51,063 nucleotides of DNA from Acidobacteriota bacterium. Lineage in GTDB: Bacteria > Acidobacteriota > Terriglobia > Terriglobales > Acidobacteriaceae. The stretch spans positions 1-51,063 of the forward strand of contig QIAP01000086.1 of NCBI GenBank assembly GCA_003225075.1. Direction: 5' to 3'. Positions 1-9,084 of the stretch are shown here, piece by piece. Below the pieces are notes generated by a model, which was not told the DNA's origin, searched no databases, and saw only the letters and a list, made by a program, of their open reading frames with translations. Position numbers and translations under genes: made by a program. Each line of letters opens with the position of its first letter. Positions within the stretch are counted from its first letter, which is position 1.

Positions 1-130
1 CGATGGTGGCAGCAGGCGTAATGAACAGTGCGATCGTCCCAAGAAGAACCAGGCCGATACCAAGAGCAAAGAGCCACCCCCATTTATGGCGCAGATCTTC
101 CAGTTCCTCAAACAATGGAGTAGTTGCCAT
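1..130 (-). CDS. HdeD family acid-resistance membrane protein (partial, C-terminus outside window)
   Basis: Reading the minus strand from the ATG at 130 gives 43 codons that run off the left edge. The peptide begins MATTPLFEELEDL, then RHKWGWLFALGIGLVLLGTI, a soluble N-terminus followed by the first membrane helix. The Arg-X-X-Trp-Gly-Trp start of the helix is typical of HdeD/DUF308 proteins, which have about six short helices and are linked to acid stress in enterobacteria. A strong ribosome binding site, GGGAGGT, lies just upstream (about 134-140), which fixes the start. Only the first helix is visible, so the family call rests on a short stretch, and its role here is unknown. Confidence 0.7.
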   Translation of the reverse strand, partial: MATTPLFEELEDLRHKWGWLFALGIGLVLLGTIALFITPAATI

Positions 131-677
131 ATGACCTCCCGGTCGCAATAATTTTGCCCTGTGGGATGGACGAGGGCCTGCTCTCCACGGCAAAAAACCG
201 CTGAGCGCGCCGCCATCTCCCACTTTTGGGGATACTAACGGCCAAGCCTGGCTACAACAATTCTTCGTGAGATTGAATTCGCCTTCCGAAAGGACGCTTA
301 GGACCGCGTCCACCGCAAGTAAGAGACGCTTCTACGACTTTAGGAGTATCGAGCACCGCCTTAGCGCGTTCCACCTGTCACGAGTTTTCGAGGCCGCAGA
401 CATTCGGCGCGCACCCTCATCGCAAGCTCTACGCAAGTTCTTTCTGAAATGGATTCTTGTTTTTCCTACAGATCGAAGGACAGATCGGGACAGATACACC
501 GTAAAAAGGTTTCAATAGATATCTCAAATGGATAAATACATTCTTGCGGGTGCCTTGAAGTGATGTAATGGGATTCCCTACGATGTCTACATTTTTACTT
601 TCCACCACTCGCGCGGCACACGGCCTGCGTTTCCACTCTATGCCGTCAAGGAGGATCGTTTCCCCGCAGGAATAGCC
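131..677. other. Divergent intergenic region
   Basis: About 550 bases lie between the divergent hdeD-like gene and the LytS-type kinase. Short open frames on both strands show no recognisable protein and cysteine/arginine-rich compositions typical of chance frames. It should hold promoters for both flanking genes, but I see no convincing -35/-10 pair or RNA structure. Confidence 0.5.
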
Positions 678-2075
678 ATGCATCTTGAAATGAAAACTCA
701 ATGTGAGAAGTGCGGGGCGGCCCTCGCAGTCGATGGGAAGGCTTACATTTGTTCGTACGAATGTACCTTTTGCCCTGCATGTGCCTTGAATATGCAGGGC
801 ACTTGTCCGAATTGCGGGGGAGAACTCATTCGCCGGCCGGTGCGCAAAAACCTTAATGCTGGCACCCAGAATAATGCGCAGAATTCCGGGCTCAGAATAC
901 CGGCTATCAAAACTTGGCTCATATGGGTAATCAGTTTCGCGGTTTGGACATTTATCGCCCTTGCCGGCACGGCGTCGATTTACGAGTTGTACCGCTCGAT
1001 GGGCAACCCCATGAGCTTCTTCAATACTCTTGGCTTGGAGTTCAGTCAGATACTTACCTATGCTCCTCTCACCCCATTCGTTTTTGTATTAGCGGTCCGC
1101 TACCCGGTTCAACGAGCAAATTGGGTAGGTCGTTGCCTTTGGTATCTGGCGGGCGGACTAGTTTTTTCAATGGCACATGTAATTCTGAGAGGCTTGACTC
1201 CCTATGGCGTCTGGGACTCCCAGGCTCGTGCCTGGGTATCCGCAATCTGGGATTCGCACGCTCATGCGTTCAGGGTCGAGTGGCGCACCTTTGAGATGCT
1301 TTTCTTTCGTAACGTGGTCGATGACATTACCGGGACTTATGTGCCGATTGTGCTGATCGCACATGCCGTGTTGTATTACCGGAGATTCAGGGACCGTGAA
1401 TTGCGCGCATCCGAGCTGCAAACGCAACTGGCGAAGAGCCATCTACAGGCGTTGAAGAGTCAGCTGCAACCTCACTTCCTGTTCAACACCCTGCATTCCA
1501 TTTCGGCGTTGATGCTCACCGACGTGCGGGCTGCAGACAGAATGATGACCCGTCTCAGCGATCTGTTGCGGATGAGCTTAGAGAATGATGCGCTTCAAAT
1601 AACCACGCTTAGCCGCGAACTTGAGTTTGTAACTGCCTATCTTGAAATCGAAAAGGTCAGGTTCGGAGAGCGGCTTAGCATTGTGCTCGATATCCCCTCT
1701 GACACGCTGGATGCGCAGATCCCTCATCTTTTATTGCAGCCGCTGGTTGAAAATGCAGTTCGTCACGGTATTTCGAGGCGGTCGTCCGAGGGCGAAATTC
1801 AAATCAGCAGCAAGCACGATGAGCGCGAGTTGTATTTACGAATTAAGGATAACGGTCCGGGAATCCACACTGCAGAAGGGCGATCAGGCAGGGATGGCTT
1901 AGGCCTACGAACAACCCGCGAGAGGCTGCGCACCCTTTATGGAGACGATCACGATTTGGATATCCGAAGTACCCCCGGTTGTGGTTTAGAAGTGGAGATC
2001 CGGCTACCGTTCCGGGTCGAGGGCCGTCCATTGATTTATGAGTTGGAATCCAAGCCCGCAGAACCTGCTCTTTGA
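678..2075 (+). CDS. DUF1272-LytS-type sensor histidine kinase fusion
   Basis: Membrane histidine kinase of the LytS/YehU (His_kinase) family, expected to phosphorylate a LytTR response regulator. Residues 6-55 form a cysteine-rich module with eight Cys (9, 12, 25, 29, 32, 35, 43, 46), including ICSYECTFCPAC and CPNCGG, which matches the stand-alone DUF1272 family and probably binds zinc. Hydrophobic helices follow (about 78-103, 125-140, 155-172, 220-235). The kinase core has the phospho-acceptor His266 in QLQPHFLFN, the N box LLLQPLVENAVRHG and a glycine-rich GLGLRTTRERL lid. Start at 678 (AGGA seven bases upstream); an ATG at 690 is an alternative. The regulator follows ten bases after the stop, so they form an operon, but that partner is broken. 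Confidence 0.92.
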   Translation: MHLEMKTQCEKCGAALAVDGKAYICSYECTFCPACALNMQGTCPNCGGELIRRPVRKNLNAGTQNNAQNSGLRIPAIKTWLIWVISFAVWTFIALAGTASIYELYRSMGNPMSFFNTLGLEFSQILTYAPLTPFVFVLAVRYPVQRANWVGRCLWYLAGGLVFSMAHVILRGLTPYGVWDSQARAWVSAIWDSHAHAFRVEWRTFEMLFFRNVVDDITGTYVPIVLIAHAVLYYRRFRDRELRASELQTQLAKSHLQALKSQLQPHFLFNTLHSISALMLTDVRAADRMMTRLSDLLRMSLENDALQITTLSRELEFVTAYLEIEKVRFGERLSIVLDIPSDTLDAQIPHLLLQPLVENAVRHGISRRSSEGEIQISSKHDERELYLRIKDNGPGIHTAEGRSGRDGLGLRTTRERLRTLYGDDHDLDIRSTPGCGLEVEIRLPFRVEGRPLIYELESKPAEPAL

Positions 2076-2085
2076 GCGCAATCTC

Positions 2086-2734
2086 ATGGCTCCTGTTATT
2101 CGCACGATTATTGCCGATGATGAAGTTCTGGCGCGGGAAAAACTTCGTATCCTGCTGTCGGCGGAACCTGGGATTCAGATCATTGCGGAATGCCGAAGCG
2201 GTAAAGAAACCGTGAGCGCCCTGCAGGCCCACCGTCCGGATTTATTGCTGCTCGATATCCAAATGCCAGACAGTGATGGATTCGAAGTATTGAAGAGCAT
2301 CCCTTCCGAAGAAATGCCGATAGTGGTTTTTACCACCGCCTATGATCAATATGCCATAAAAGCTTTTGAAGCACGTGCCTTGGACTATCTGCTCAAACCG
2401 TTTGACCAGGAGCGTCTGCATGACACGATGGACAGAGCCCGCAGCGAGCTTCGTAAGGCAAGAAATCCGGACATTACAAAGCAGATTCTTGCGACTACAT
2501 GCCGGTCAGAAAACGTACCTGCTGCGAAGCAGTATTGGACATGTTGCCGAAAAACTCGACCCTACCCAATTCGTCCGCATACATCGTTCCACCATTGTAA
2601 ACATCGGCAGCATCAGGGAACTGCAGCCCTGCAACAGCGGAGAATTCATGGTGACGCTGCGAAACGGTAAGGAACTGTCCTGTAGCCGCGGCTATCGGTC
2701 GGGACTGCAGCAATTGATCGGAAAAGATCTTTAG
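2086..2734 (+). pseudogene. LytTR-family response regulator, broken by internal deletion and frameshift
   Basis: Partner regulator of the preceding kinase. Residues 1-125 are an intact receiver: acidic pair DDE at 11-13, phospho-Asp57 in LLLLDIQMP, and Lys in LLKPFD. The frame then stays open only as nonsense to 2670. From about 2492 a second frame (+1) encodes the end of a LytTR DNA-binding domain, RLHAGQKTYLLRSSIG to LDPTQFVRIHRSTIVN and a C-terminal SRGYRSGLQQL. In the family about 40 residues (linker end and first LytTR strands) lie between these two pieces. They are missing, so the lesion near 2490 is a deletion that is not a multiple of three. The gene cannot make a full LytTR domain. 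An assembly or sequencing error is possible. Confidence 0.85.
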
Positions 2735-3049
2735 GATTGATCGCACCCCTGATTTAGTCACCTCCACCTTCTCGTAGTATCGGTCCCCAGCGCCTACAGT
2801 TTCCCGTAACGAAACCTCAAAAGCTGAAGTGTTAGTCAATACAAGTGCGCACAGAAGTTGTGAAGGTGTGTCTCCGAGCAGTCACTTCGTATTCAGTTTG
2901 GGGTTACTCGTCCCTTTCAGTCCGATTCGGTTGTTCTGCGGTTTCGCGAGTGCTTCACCATCTTAGGCAAGCGGTTCAGCCGATCACTGCACGACGGAGA
3001 GCCGCTAGCGGTCGATTCGATCGTCTGCTCAACCTCAAGGAGGAACATC
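2735..3049. other. Intergenic region upstream of the Oar-like receptor
   Basis: About 315 bases without a gene. It ends with the strong ribosome binding site AAGGAGGAACATC in front of the receptor ATG at 3050. I see no convincing promoter hexamers, repeats or RNA fold. Confidence 0.5.
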
Positions 3050-6000
3050 ATGGAGTCCAATCACTCCGGCCGCTTCGGAAAATTAGTGTTTGGCTTACTA
3101 GCCGTACTATTGTTGGTCGGCATTACTGTTGCCCAGACGCAATTCGGTACGCTCAGCGGTAAAGTTACCGACCCGAATGACGCTGTCGTCCCCGACGCGC
3201 GGGTAACCGTGACCAATCTCTCCACTCAGACGAAAGAGACCACGTCGACTAACAATGCGGGATTGTTCGCCCTTGGCAATGTTCGAGCCGGCGATTACGA
3301 AATTGCGGTGGAAAAAGAGGGGTTCAGGCGAGCGGCACAGCGCATTCACGTCGAAGTGGCACAGAATGCATCGGTGCCCATCAAGTTGCAACTCGGCTCG
3401 GTCAGCGAGACGGTCGAGGTGACAGCCGGTGGCGGAGCCGAAGTGAACACCGTCTCGGCCGAGGTGGCGCACGCGATTTCTTCCAACGAGATCACCAATC
3501 TACCATTGCTGACGCGCAATCCTTATGCCCTCATGGAACTGGCGCCGGGCTCAGTTAATGCAAACGTCGCCACTGGCGATTACGCTAACGGTGTGGGTAT
3601 TTCGGTAGGCGGAGCCCGTGGCCGTTCGATCACCTTTTTGCTGGACGGCGCCGAGAACAATGACTCGTTTGTCACCGGGCCAAGTACGTTGGTCCCAGTT
3701 GATGCCGTACAGGAATTCAAGGTTCAGTCGAACAACATGACTGCCGAGTTCGGCCGCAACTCTTTATTAGCTAATGTCGTGTCGAAGTCAGGCACCAACA
3801 ACTTGCACGGAGCCCTATCGGAGTTTTACCGGGGCGCGGCATTGTCCAGTCGGCCGGTGGAGGAGAAAGCCAATAACATCGCCAAGGGCAACTTTGTGCG
3901 AAACGTGTTCTCTGGGGCGCTTGGTGGTCCCATCGTTAAAGATAAAACATTCTTCTACGGGGCGTTCGAAGGAACCCGCGTACGCAGCATCGGACGGAAC
4001 CTCTGGTTCGTTCCCACGCAACAGTTTGCCACCAATGCTTCTGCCAATATGAATGCCTATTTGCAGGCATCCGGTGGGATACCTCAGCCGCTGCTGCCGG
4101 AGGTAATTACGGCGGCTGATATTATCGCGGTTGAGCAGACAGATGGGGCAGCCTATGGGAGTGATCCCGCTCATTCTCTTTTCGCCTCAGGAACCACGAA
4201 CCTCATTCCTGCTGATACTCCGCTTTTCCAACGCACTTTCACTAATGTGCCCATTGATGCGGGTGCCGGTCCGGCACAGAATACGTGGTCGGCATTCGGC
4301 CGCGTAGATCACCAGATCAGCGAAACAACTACTCTGTCATTGCGCTACGCCTGGTACCGACAGAACTTCTTTACTGGCTTCGGTGGGGATAGTCCCTTTA
4401 CGCAGTTTCAGGTTCCGGCCAGTTATCGCAGCCAGAATGCCAGCATCACTCTCACTCACGCCTTCAGTCCGAAAATGTTCAACGAGAGTCGCATTACGTT
4501 CAGCCGCACTGAGCCGCAACTCCCCTTGGGAAAGGGCTCGCCGAACGTCATGTGCTTCACCTACGCGAACCAGACTGCTTTCCAGACTGGCAATCCTATT
4601 GTGTTTGGGGGCTACATACCCAACAGCTGTTTTGGAAACGCACTCCCCAGCGGAGGTCCGCAGAACACTTTCTCCGGCTACACAGGTTTCACCTACTCGC
4701 AGGGCCGTAACATCTGGAAGTGGGGAGGCTATCTCCGCCATCTCCGGGATAACCACACGTTTGGTGCTTTTCAGAACGCTTATGCTCTGGCCAGCAGCGC
4801 TCAAAATCTGTTGGATGGCGTTGCGGATGCTGACTTCCGTATCGCCATCAATCCTAAAGGCAAAGTTCCGGGCGACGTCTACGATCCTGCCGTGGATGGT
4901 CCGGTCGTGCCCCCGAGCTTCAGTCGGCACTATCGCTATAACGAATTTGCCGTTTACGGCGAGGATTCATTCAAGCTGCTTCGAACGCTAACTCTCACCG
5001 CGGGCCTTCGCTGGGAATACTTCGGCGTACTTCACAGCCCGGACAAAGAGAAGTCGCTCGATGCCAACCTCTACCTGGGCACCACCGGATCGATCTTCCA
5101 GCAGATCGGGGACGCGCGCTTCCGGCAAACCAATAATTTCTTTAACCAGAACTTCACTAACTTTGGTCCTCGAGTGGGGCTAGCTTGGGATGTAACCGGC
5201 GACGCCCGCACTGTGTTCCGTGCCGGCTATGGCGTGTTCTACGACGCCAACTTTGGAAACGCGCTGTTTAACGTCATCCAGAACCCGCCCGCTTACGCGG
5301 TGGTTCAGGCTCCGGGTGGGTTGGTGTTTCCCAACCAGTTCGACACTTTTAGCAATGTCCTGGGTGGAGGTCCCTTTACCTATCGAAGCTCCGCCCGGAT
5401 GTTGAATAAAGACATGGTCACGGCGTACGCGCAGCAATGGAATGCCACCTTTGAGCATGACCTCATCGGTCGAGGGCTTGTCGCCTCGATCGGCTACGTT
5501 GGGTCCAAGGGTGACAAGCTGTATTCTCTTAACAATCTGAACCAGCGCGGTGCTTGCATTATGGCGGACAATTGCGCTGGCAATCCTTTCAATCGACTGA
5601 ACAGTGGCGTCACCGGCATGAATCGGCGTGCTAATGAGGGTTTCTCTCGTTATCACTCTATGCAGGTTGAACTCAGAGCCAGGGAGATTCCTCATACCGG
5701 TCTGCAGCTCAATGCGAACTACACTTGGGCTCACTCCATCGATAACGCAACGTCGTTCTTTAACGATTCGGCATTCGACTTCAATGGGAATTTCGGCTTC
5801 GGTAATCCCTATAACCCTGGCGCCAGCCGAGCCAACTCGTCGAACGATATCCGGCATCGTTTCGCACTTAACTATTCCTGGGCCATTCCCTGGACGCATG
5901 GATATAAAGGCCTGGCAGGACAAATCCTGGACGGCTGGAACCTGACTGGGATTTACACGGCCCAAACCGGCGGCGCCTTTAGTGTCTACGAGAACTTTGG

Positions 6001-6487
6001 CGCCTTTAATGACCAATGCAGCGCCAGCGTCGCTAACTCCTGTTATCCAGTCATTACGGGTGCTTTGCCGGGACAGGATGGTAAGACCATAGTCGGGCCA
6101 AATCGAGTAGTCTTGTACAACTTCCAAAACAGCCTTACGGACCTTGGTACTTTCTGCAACAATGACCCGATTTGCACTCAACAGAATTATTTCTTCCAGC
6201 CCGCAGGCCTGTTCTTGCCCCGCAACACCTTCCGGACGCCGGGATACTGGAACTTTGATTCAGCGGTGTTGAAGAACTTTAAGCTTCCACCTGAGGGCAT
6301 GAATCTTCAATTCCGCGCAGAGTTTTTCAACATCTTTAACCACTCCAATCTTTATGCTGATCCCAACACCAACAACCTTGCCGGAGGAGCGGTTTTAGCG
6401 CGGCGCGGGGTACCACCCAGTCACGAGTTGTACGGTGTGCCATTCGACCGTCGCAACATCCAACTTGGGCTGCGACTGCAGTTCTGA
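3050..6487 (+). CDS. Oar-like TonB-dependent receptor with carboxypeptidase-regulatory domain
   Basis: Outer-membrane receptor/porin of the large Acidobacteriota Oar-like family, 1145 residues. A signal peptide (residues 1-29, cleavage near TVAQ) is followed by a CarboxypepD_reg-like Ig fold (about 33-120: GTLSGKVTDPNDAVVPDARV), a plug domain with the conserved LLDGAENND segment, and a long beta-barrel rich in aromatic residues ending in the outer-membrane signature GLRLQF (terminal Phe). The ATG at 3050 has an excellent AAGGAGGA site. It is transcribed alone, and a hairpin terminator follows. The substrate cannot be told from sequence; such proteins are often guessed to take up plant polymers or peptides, which is not shown here. 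Confidence 0.95.
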   Translation: MESNHSGRFGKLVFGLLAVLLLVGITVAQTQFGTLSGKVTDPNDAVVPDARVTVTNLSTQTKETTSTNNAGLFALGNVRAGDYEIAVEKEGFRRAAQRIHVEVAQNASVPIKLQLGSVSETVEVTAGGGAEVNTVSAEVAHAISSNEITNLPLLTRNPYALMELAPGSVNANVATGDYANGVGISVGGARGRSITFLLDGAENNDSFVTGPSTLVPVDAVQEFKVQSNNMTAEFGRNSLLANVVSKSGTNNLHGALSEFYRGAALSSRPVEEKANNIAKGNFVRNVFSGALGGPIVKDKTFFYGAFEGTRVRSIGRNLWFVPTQQFATNASANMNAYLQASGGIPQPLLPEVITAADIIAVEQTDGAAYGSDPAHSLFASGTTNLIPADTPLFQRTFTNVPIDAGAGPAQNTWSAFGRVDHQISETTTLSLRYAWYRQNFFTGFGGDSPFTQFQVPASYRSQNASITLTHAFSPKMFNESRITFSRTEPQLPLGKGSPNVMCFTYANQTAFQTGNPIVFGGYIPNSCFGNALPSGGPQNTFSGYTGFTYSQGRNIWKWGGYLRHLRDNHTFGAFQNAYALASSAQNLLDGVADADFRIAINPKGKVPGDVYDPAVDGPVVPPSFSRHYRYNEFAVYGEDSFKLLRTLTLTAGLRWEYFGVLHSPDKEKSLDANLYLGTTGSIFQQIGDARFRQTNNFFNQNFTNFGPRVGLAWDVTGDARTVFRAGYGVFYDANFGNALFNVIQNPPAYAVVQAPGGLVFPNQFDTFSNVLGGGPFTYRSSARMLNKDMVTAYAQQWNATFEHDLIGRGLVASIGYVGSKGDKLYSLNNLNQRGACIMADNCAGNPFNRLNSGVTGMNRRANEGFSRYHSMQVELRAREIPHTGLQLNANYTWAHSIDNATSFFNDSAFDFNGNFGFGNPYNPGASRANSSNDIRHRFALNYSWAIPWTHGYKGLAGQILDGWNLTGIYTAQTGGAFSVYENFGAFNDQCSASVANSCYPVITGALPGQDGKTIVGPNRVVLYNFQNSLTDLGTFCNNDPICTQQNYFFQPAGLFLPRNTFRTPGYWNFDSAVLKNFKLPPEGMNLQFRAEFFNIFNHSNLYADPNTNNLAGGAVLARRGVPPSHELYGVPFDRRNIQLGLRLQF

Positions 6488-6505
6488 GGTTTGTAGCAAG
6501 GGTGC

Positions 6506-6532
6506 GGGTCCGGGCTTTGCCCGGGCCCTTTT
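6506..6532 (+). terminator. Rho-independent terminator after Oar-like receptor
   Basis: GGGTCCGGGC (6506-6515), loop TTT, then GCCCGGGCCC (6519-6528) form a ten-pair stem with one G-T pair, followed by TTTT. It lies 19 bases after the receptor stop. Confidence 0.85.
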
Positions 6533-6675
6533 CTCATTCATGCTGGGTGCATCAATCGACCAGACTGACGGTGCCGGTTCAGAGTGTATTCATGTCCGAT
6601 CTTCGACGAACCGTCCCACGGCGGCTCTGATGCTGGTAAAGGCGATCAATAATCAATCAACCGAGGAGAACACGA

Positions 6676-7161
6676 TTGGCAATCAGAGACACGGTGTCAA
6701 AGCAATCTTTTCCAGATAACGGGAGCGTAGGAGCAGTAGTAGAGCAGATCCGCCAAGAGCTGAACGCGCTACTTCGGCAGCGGGAGGAAACTGTTCGAAA
6801 AATCGGTACCGTCAAGAAGACGGTCCTGGGCTTGGTGTCCTTATTTGGCGACGATGTGCTTGATGGTGAGTTGCTGAGATTATTGGGGTACAAAGATTCC
6901 GGGCGGCGTCCGGGCCTCACCAAAGAGTGCCGCTTCGTTCTAATGAGCTCGGAAAGGCCTCTAGCGGTGCGCGAGATTTGCGAACAAGTGCAGCGCCGGT
7001 TGCCATCAGTCGGGAACCACAAAGACCCACTCGCCTCCGTGACAACAATCTTGAACCGCCTGGTCGGATACGGTGAGGCGTATACAGTCGAGGAGGGCGG
7101 ACGTCATAAATGGGCTTGGGTAACAGACGTCAATAGAAATTCGGGGGGAGGGGCTGACTGA
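6676..7161 (+). CDS. Conserved hypothetical protein, coiled N-terminus and winged-helix-like C-terminus
   Basis: 161 residues starting at TTG 6676, supported by the site GAGGAGAA eight bases upstream. Residues 18-50 are a charged amphipathic helix (VVEQIRQELNALLRQREETV) that probably forms a coiled coil. Residues 82-150 (LTKECRFVLMSSERPLAVREICEQV ... VTTILNRLVGYGEAY) have the helix-turn-helix-wing pattern of small winged-helix domains, with the typical 'is the next helper subunit reached' spacing of PLxVREI and ILNRLxxxGE. The composition suggests DNA binding, but no named family is recognised. It stands alone between the receptor and the EthD gene. Confidence 0.7.
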   Translation: MAIRDTVSKQSFPDNGSVGAVVEQIRQELNALLRQREETVRKIGTVKKTVLGLVSLFGDDVLDGELLRLLGYKDSGRRPGLTKECRFVLMSSERPLAVREICEQVQRRLPSVGNHKDPLASVTTILNRLVGYGEAYTVEEGGRHKWAWVTDVNRNSGGGAD

Positions 7162-7229
7162 TCGTCGTCGAAACCCTACTTCCCGTGAGATCATGCCGCT
7201 AAGCACGATCGCACGAAGCAGGGTACACA

Positions 7230-7574
7230 ATGGTCAAGCTCATTTATTGCATTACCAAGAAAGCAGGCCTGACGGACCAGGAATTTTTTAACTACTGGGA
7301 AACAATCCACGGTCCCATCGGTGCTCGTATTCCTCACCTCCGCAGATTGGTACAAAGCCATCGTCTCACGGTTGTGGGCGATGCATACCCGCCTGATTAC
7401 GATGGCATGGCGGAACTCTGGTTCGACGACATCGAGGCCTTGTTTGCGGCTCGGCAATCGCCCGAGTGGAAAGCCTCAAATCAGGACGAAGCGAACTTCA
7501 TAGATCACAAGAAAGTCGCTTACTTCATTTCAGAAGAGCACGTCATCTTGGACGATGTGAAGCGAAACCAATAG
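7230..7574 (+). CDS. EthD-domain protein
   Basis: 114 residues, a ferredoxin-like dimeric alpha-beta barrel fold of the EthD family. Diagnostic features are KLIYCITKKAGLTDQEFFNY followed by WETIHGPIGARIPHLRRLVQ near the N-terminus and FDDIEALFAARQSPEWKA in the second half. EthD proteins are small accessory or catalytic proteins, first seen with ether-degrading P450 systems. No P450 is nearby, so no substrate is proposed. The start is ATG 7230 with a weak AGGG upstream. Confidence 0.85.
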   Translation: MVKLIYCITKKAGLTDQEFFNYWETIHGPIGARIPHLRRLVQSHRLTVVGDAYPPDYDGMAELWFDDIEALFAARQSPEWKASNQDEANFIDHKKVAYFISEEHVILDDVKRNQ

Positions 7575-7717
7575 GCAATGCCTAAACCCGAGCCGTGAAT
7601 CGTCAACTGCCCTCCAGCATGCCACCGGTTCGGCGAGGTGATCGAAAGCTACATCGGGCAATAATTCTCACCACCCCTGCAATGATTGTCGATGACTTTC
7701 TGTCTTAGAATAAGCCC

Positions 7718-8530
7718 TTGCTTGCTTCAGCTGAATTCGACAGTTTGCGCGTCGTTTTGGTAGCCACACGCAACCCTCTCAATATCGGTGCGGCGGCTCG
7801 CGCCATGAGCAACTTCGGTTTTCCCCGCTTGCGGGTGGTGAATCCCTACGAAGTGGCGTTCCGGGAGGCGCGTTCCGCCGTGGGTGCTTCCGCGCTCCTG
7901 GCGAGTGCGGAAGAATACCAGAACGTGGCTGATGCGGTAGCCGATTGCACGCTCGTTGTGGGAACCACTGCGCTCCGCAGCCGCAGAGCGCACCAACCTC
8001 TGCGACAATTGAAAGACGGCGCGCGCCTTATCCGCAAGCAACTTGGACGCAGCCACCGCATCGCCCTTTTGTTCGGCTCTGAGAAATTCGGTCTTTCAAA
8101 CGAGGCCCTTAGCCACTGTCACTGGCTGCTGCGGATACCCACCCGCGAAGAGAACATATCCATGAACTTGGGACAGGCGGTGGCCGTCTGCCTCTACGAA
8201 CTCGCGCACAATATGAAAGCCGCGCAGCCGCCTGAGAAGCGAGAATACGCCACTGCGGCCGAGATCGAGCGCATTACCGCGATGTTGCTCGATGCACTAG
8301 GTGCCAGCGGCTACTTACGCAAACATCCAACGAGTGATGCCGAGGAAAGAGCTCGACGTCTGGTACACCGCCTCAACCTGTCAGCCAGCGACGGCGAAGT
8401 GTGGCTCGGCATGCTGCGACAAATCGTGTGGAAGCTGCGGTTAGGAGAGAAGACCAAATTGCAAACCGCAGGTGACAATGCAGGATCGTCATTCAGCAAG
8501 GCACTGTTGGGGAAAACAACCGGCAAATGA
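7718..8530 (+). CDS. trmJ: TrmJ/TrmH-like (SpoU family) RNA 2'-O-methyltransferase
   Basis: 270 residues of the SPOUT superfamily. The trefoil-knot methyltransferase motifs are visible: motif 1 VATRNPLNIGAAARAMSNFG (about 12-31), motif 2 ALLFGSEKFGLSNEAL (about 113-128) and motif 3 RIPTREENISMNLGQAVAVC (about 138-157). This order and the C-terminal helical tail match TrmJ, which methylates position 32 of tRNAs with S-adenosylmethionine. A TrmH/LasT paralogue cannot be excluded. The start is uncertain: an in-frame TAG at 7706 forces it downstream, and TTG 7718 is the first option. A -10-like TAGAAT ends only six bases before it, with no ribosome binding site, suggesting leaderless translation. 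Confidence 0.88.
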   Translation: MLASAEFDSLRVVLVATRNPLNIGAAARAMSNFGFPRLRVVNPYEVAFREARSAVGASALLASAEEYQNVADAVADCTLVVGTTALRSRRAHQPLRQLKDGARLIRKQLGRSHRIALLFGSEKFGLSNEALSHCHWLLRIPTREENISMNLGQAVAVCLYELAHNMKAAQPPEKREYATAAEIERITAMLLDALGASGYLRKHPTSDAEERARRLVHRLNLSASDGEVWLGMLRQIVWKLRLGEKTKLQTAGDNAGSSFSKALLGKTTGK

Positions 8531-8581
8531 CTTTCTAGCCAGGCTCTTGGAGATTTCTTGTAACGAAGCCGCTGCCAAAAA

Positions 8582-8609
8582 TTGAAAGGGCCGTGACATT
8601 GGTTATGCT
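8582..8609 (+). promoter_or_regulatory. Candidate sigma-70-type promoter for the structured intergenic RNA
   Basis: TTGAAA (8582-8587), 16-base spacer, TATGCT (8604-8609). Predicted start is near 8616, where the first arm of the proposed closing stem begins. The hexamers are 5/6 and 4/6 matches, so this is suggestive only. Confidence 0.35.
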
Positions 8610-8615
8610 CTAGCC

Positions 8616-8795
8616 GCCAGCTCCTGCGAGGGAGCTAACAGCGTGGAGGCATGCACCGTCACAGCCCCTTGGTGCGACCACTGCTTTCGCAGTTCCAAAC
8701 CCCAACTGAACCTCGCAGAACAGTTGGATTTTTCGGGTCTGGTTGCTCAGCAGGTTGCCCTGCCGAGCTGGTCACCCAGTTTACTTCGGGCTGGC
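8616..8795 (+). ncRNA. Candidate structured non-coding RNA (no known family recognised)
   Basis: The 550-base gap between trmJ and the RNase H gene has no credible protein gene but a run of possible stem-loops. These are AGCTCC/GGAGCT (8619-8636), GCACC/GGTGC (8653-8675), ACTGC-TTTC-GCAGT (8680-8693), CCAACTG/CAGTTGG (8702-8727, followed by ATTTTT) and GCTC-A-GCAGG/CCTGC-C-GAGC (8745-8768). Outer arms GCCAGC (8616-8621) and GCTGGC (8790-8795) could close the whole element, which would compete with the first hairpin, and an AAAGTTTTATTT tract follows. The length, about 180 bases, resembles 6S RNA, but I see no sequence match. Individual stems are short enough to occur by chance. Confidence 0.35.
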
Positions 8796-9084
8796 AAAGT
8801 TTTATTTAAGCCAACCCTTTCAACCGTCGACGCCGCGAAAGTTAAATGGATAATTGATATTTGTCAATGCCGCTTTTCAGTGCAATTGCAAATATTACTG
8901 GCACATTTGGTGACGACCGTAATCTATTAAAGATGTGAGGATTTAGTCGTCTGCCAAAAAGTTTCCGTCTAGTTTTGCACAATTTCATCCACACCCGAAA
9001 AGGTCAACGTTGCAGTGGAACCTAATAAACATCTTGACGAATGGATGCCACTGACGCATGGTACTGGAAAGGAACAAGCTTCTT

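Noticed and set aside
429-701. 90-residue frame on the minus strand upstream of the LytS-type kinase
   Set aside because: Crosses the kinase start, has no binding site and no recognisable domain.
5180-6181. 333-residue frame on the minus strand
   Set aside because: Antisense to the Oar-like receptor barrel; no start signal or family feature.
8643-8930. 95-residue frame between trmJ and the RNase H gene
   Set aside because: No family feature, no good ribosome binding site, and it overlaps the stem-loop series, which explains the region better.
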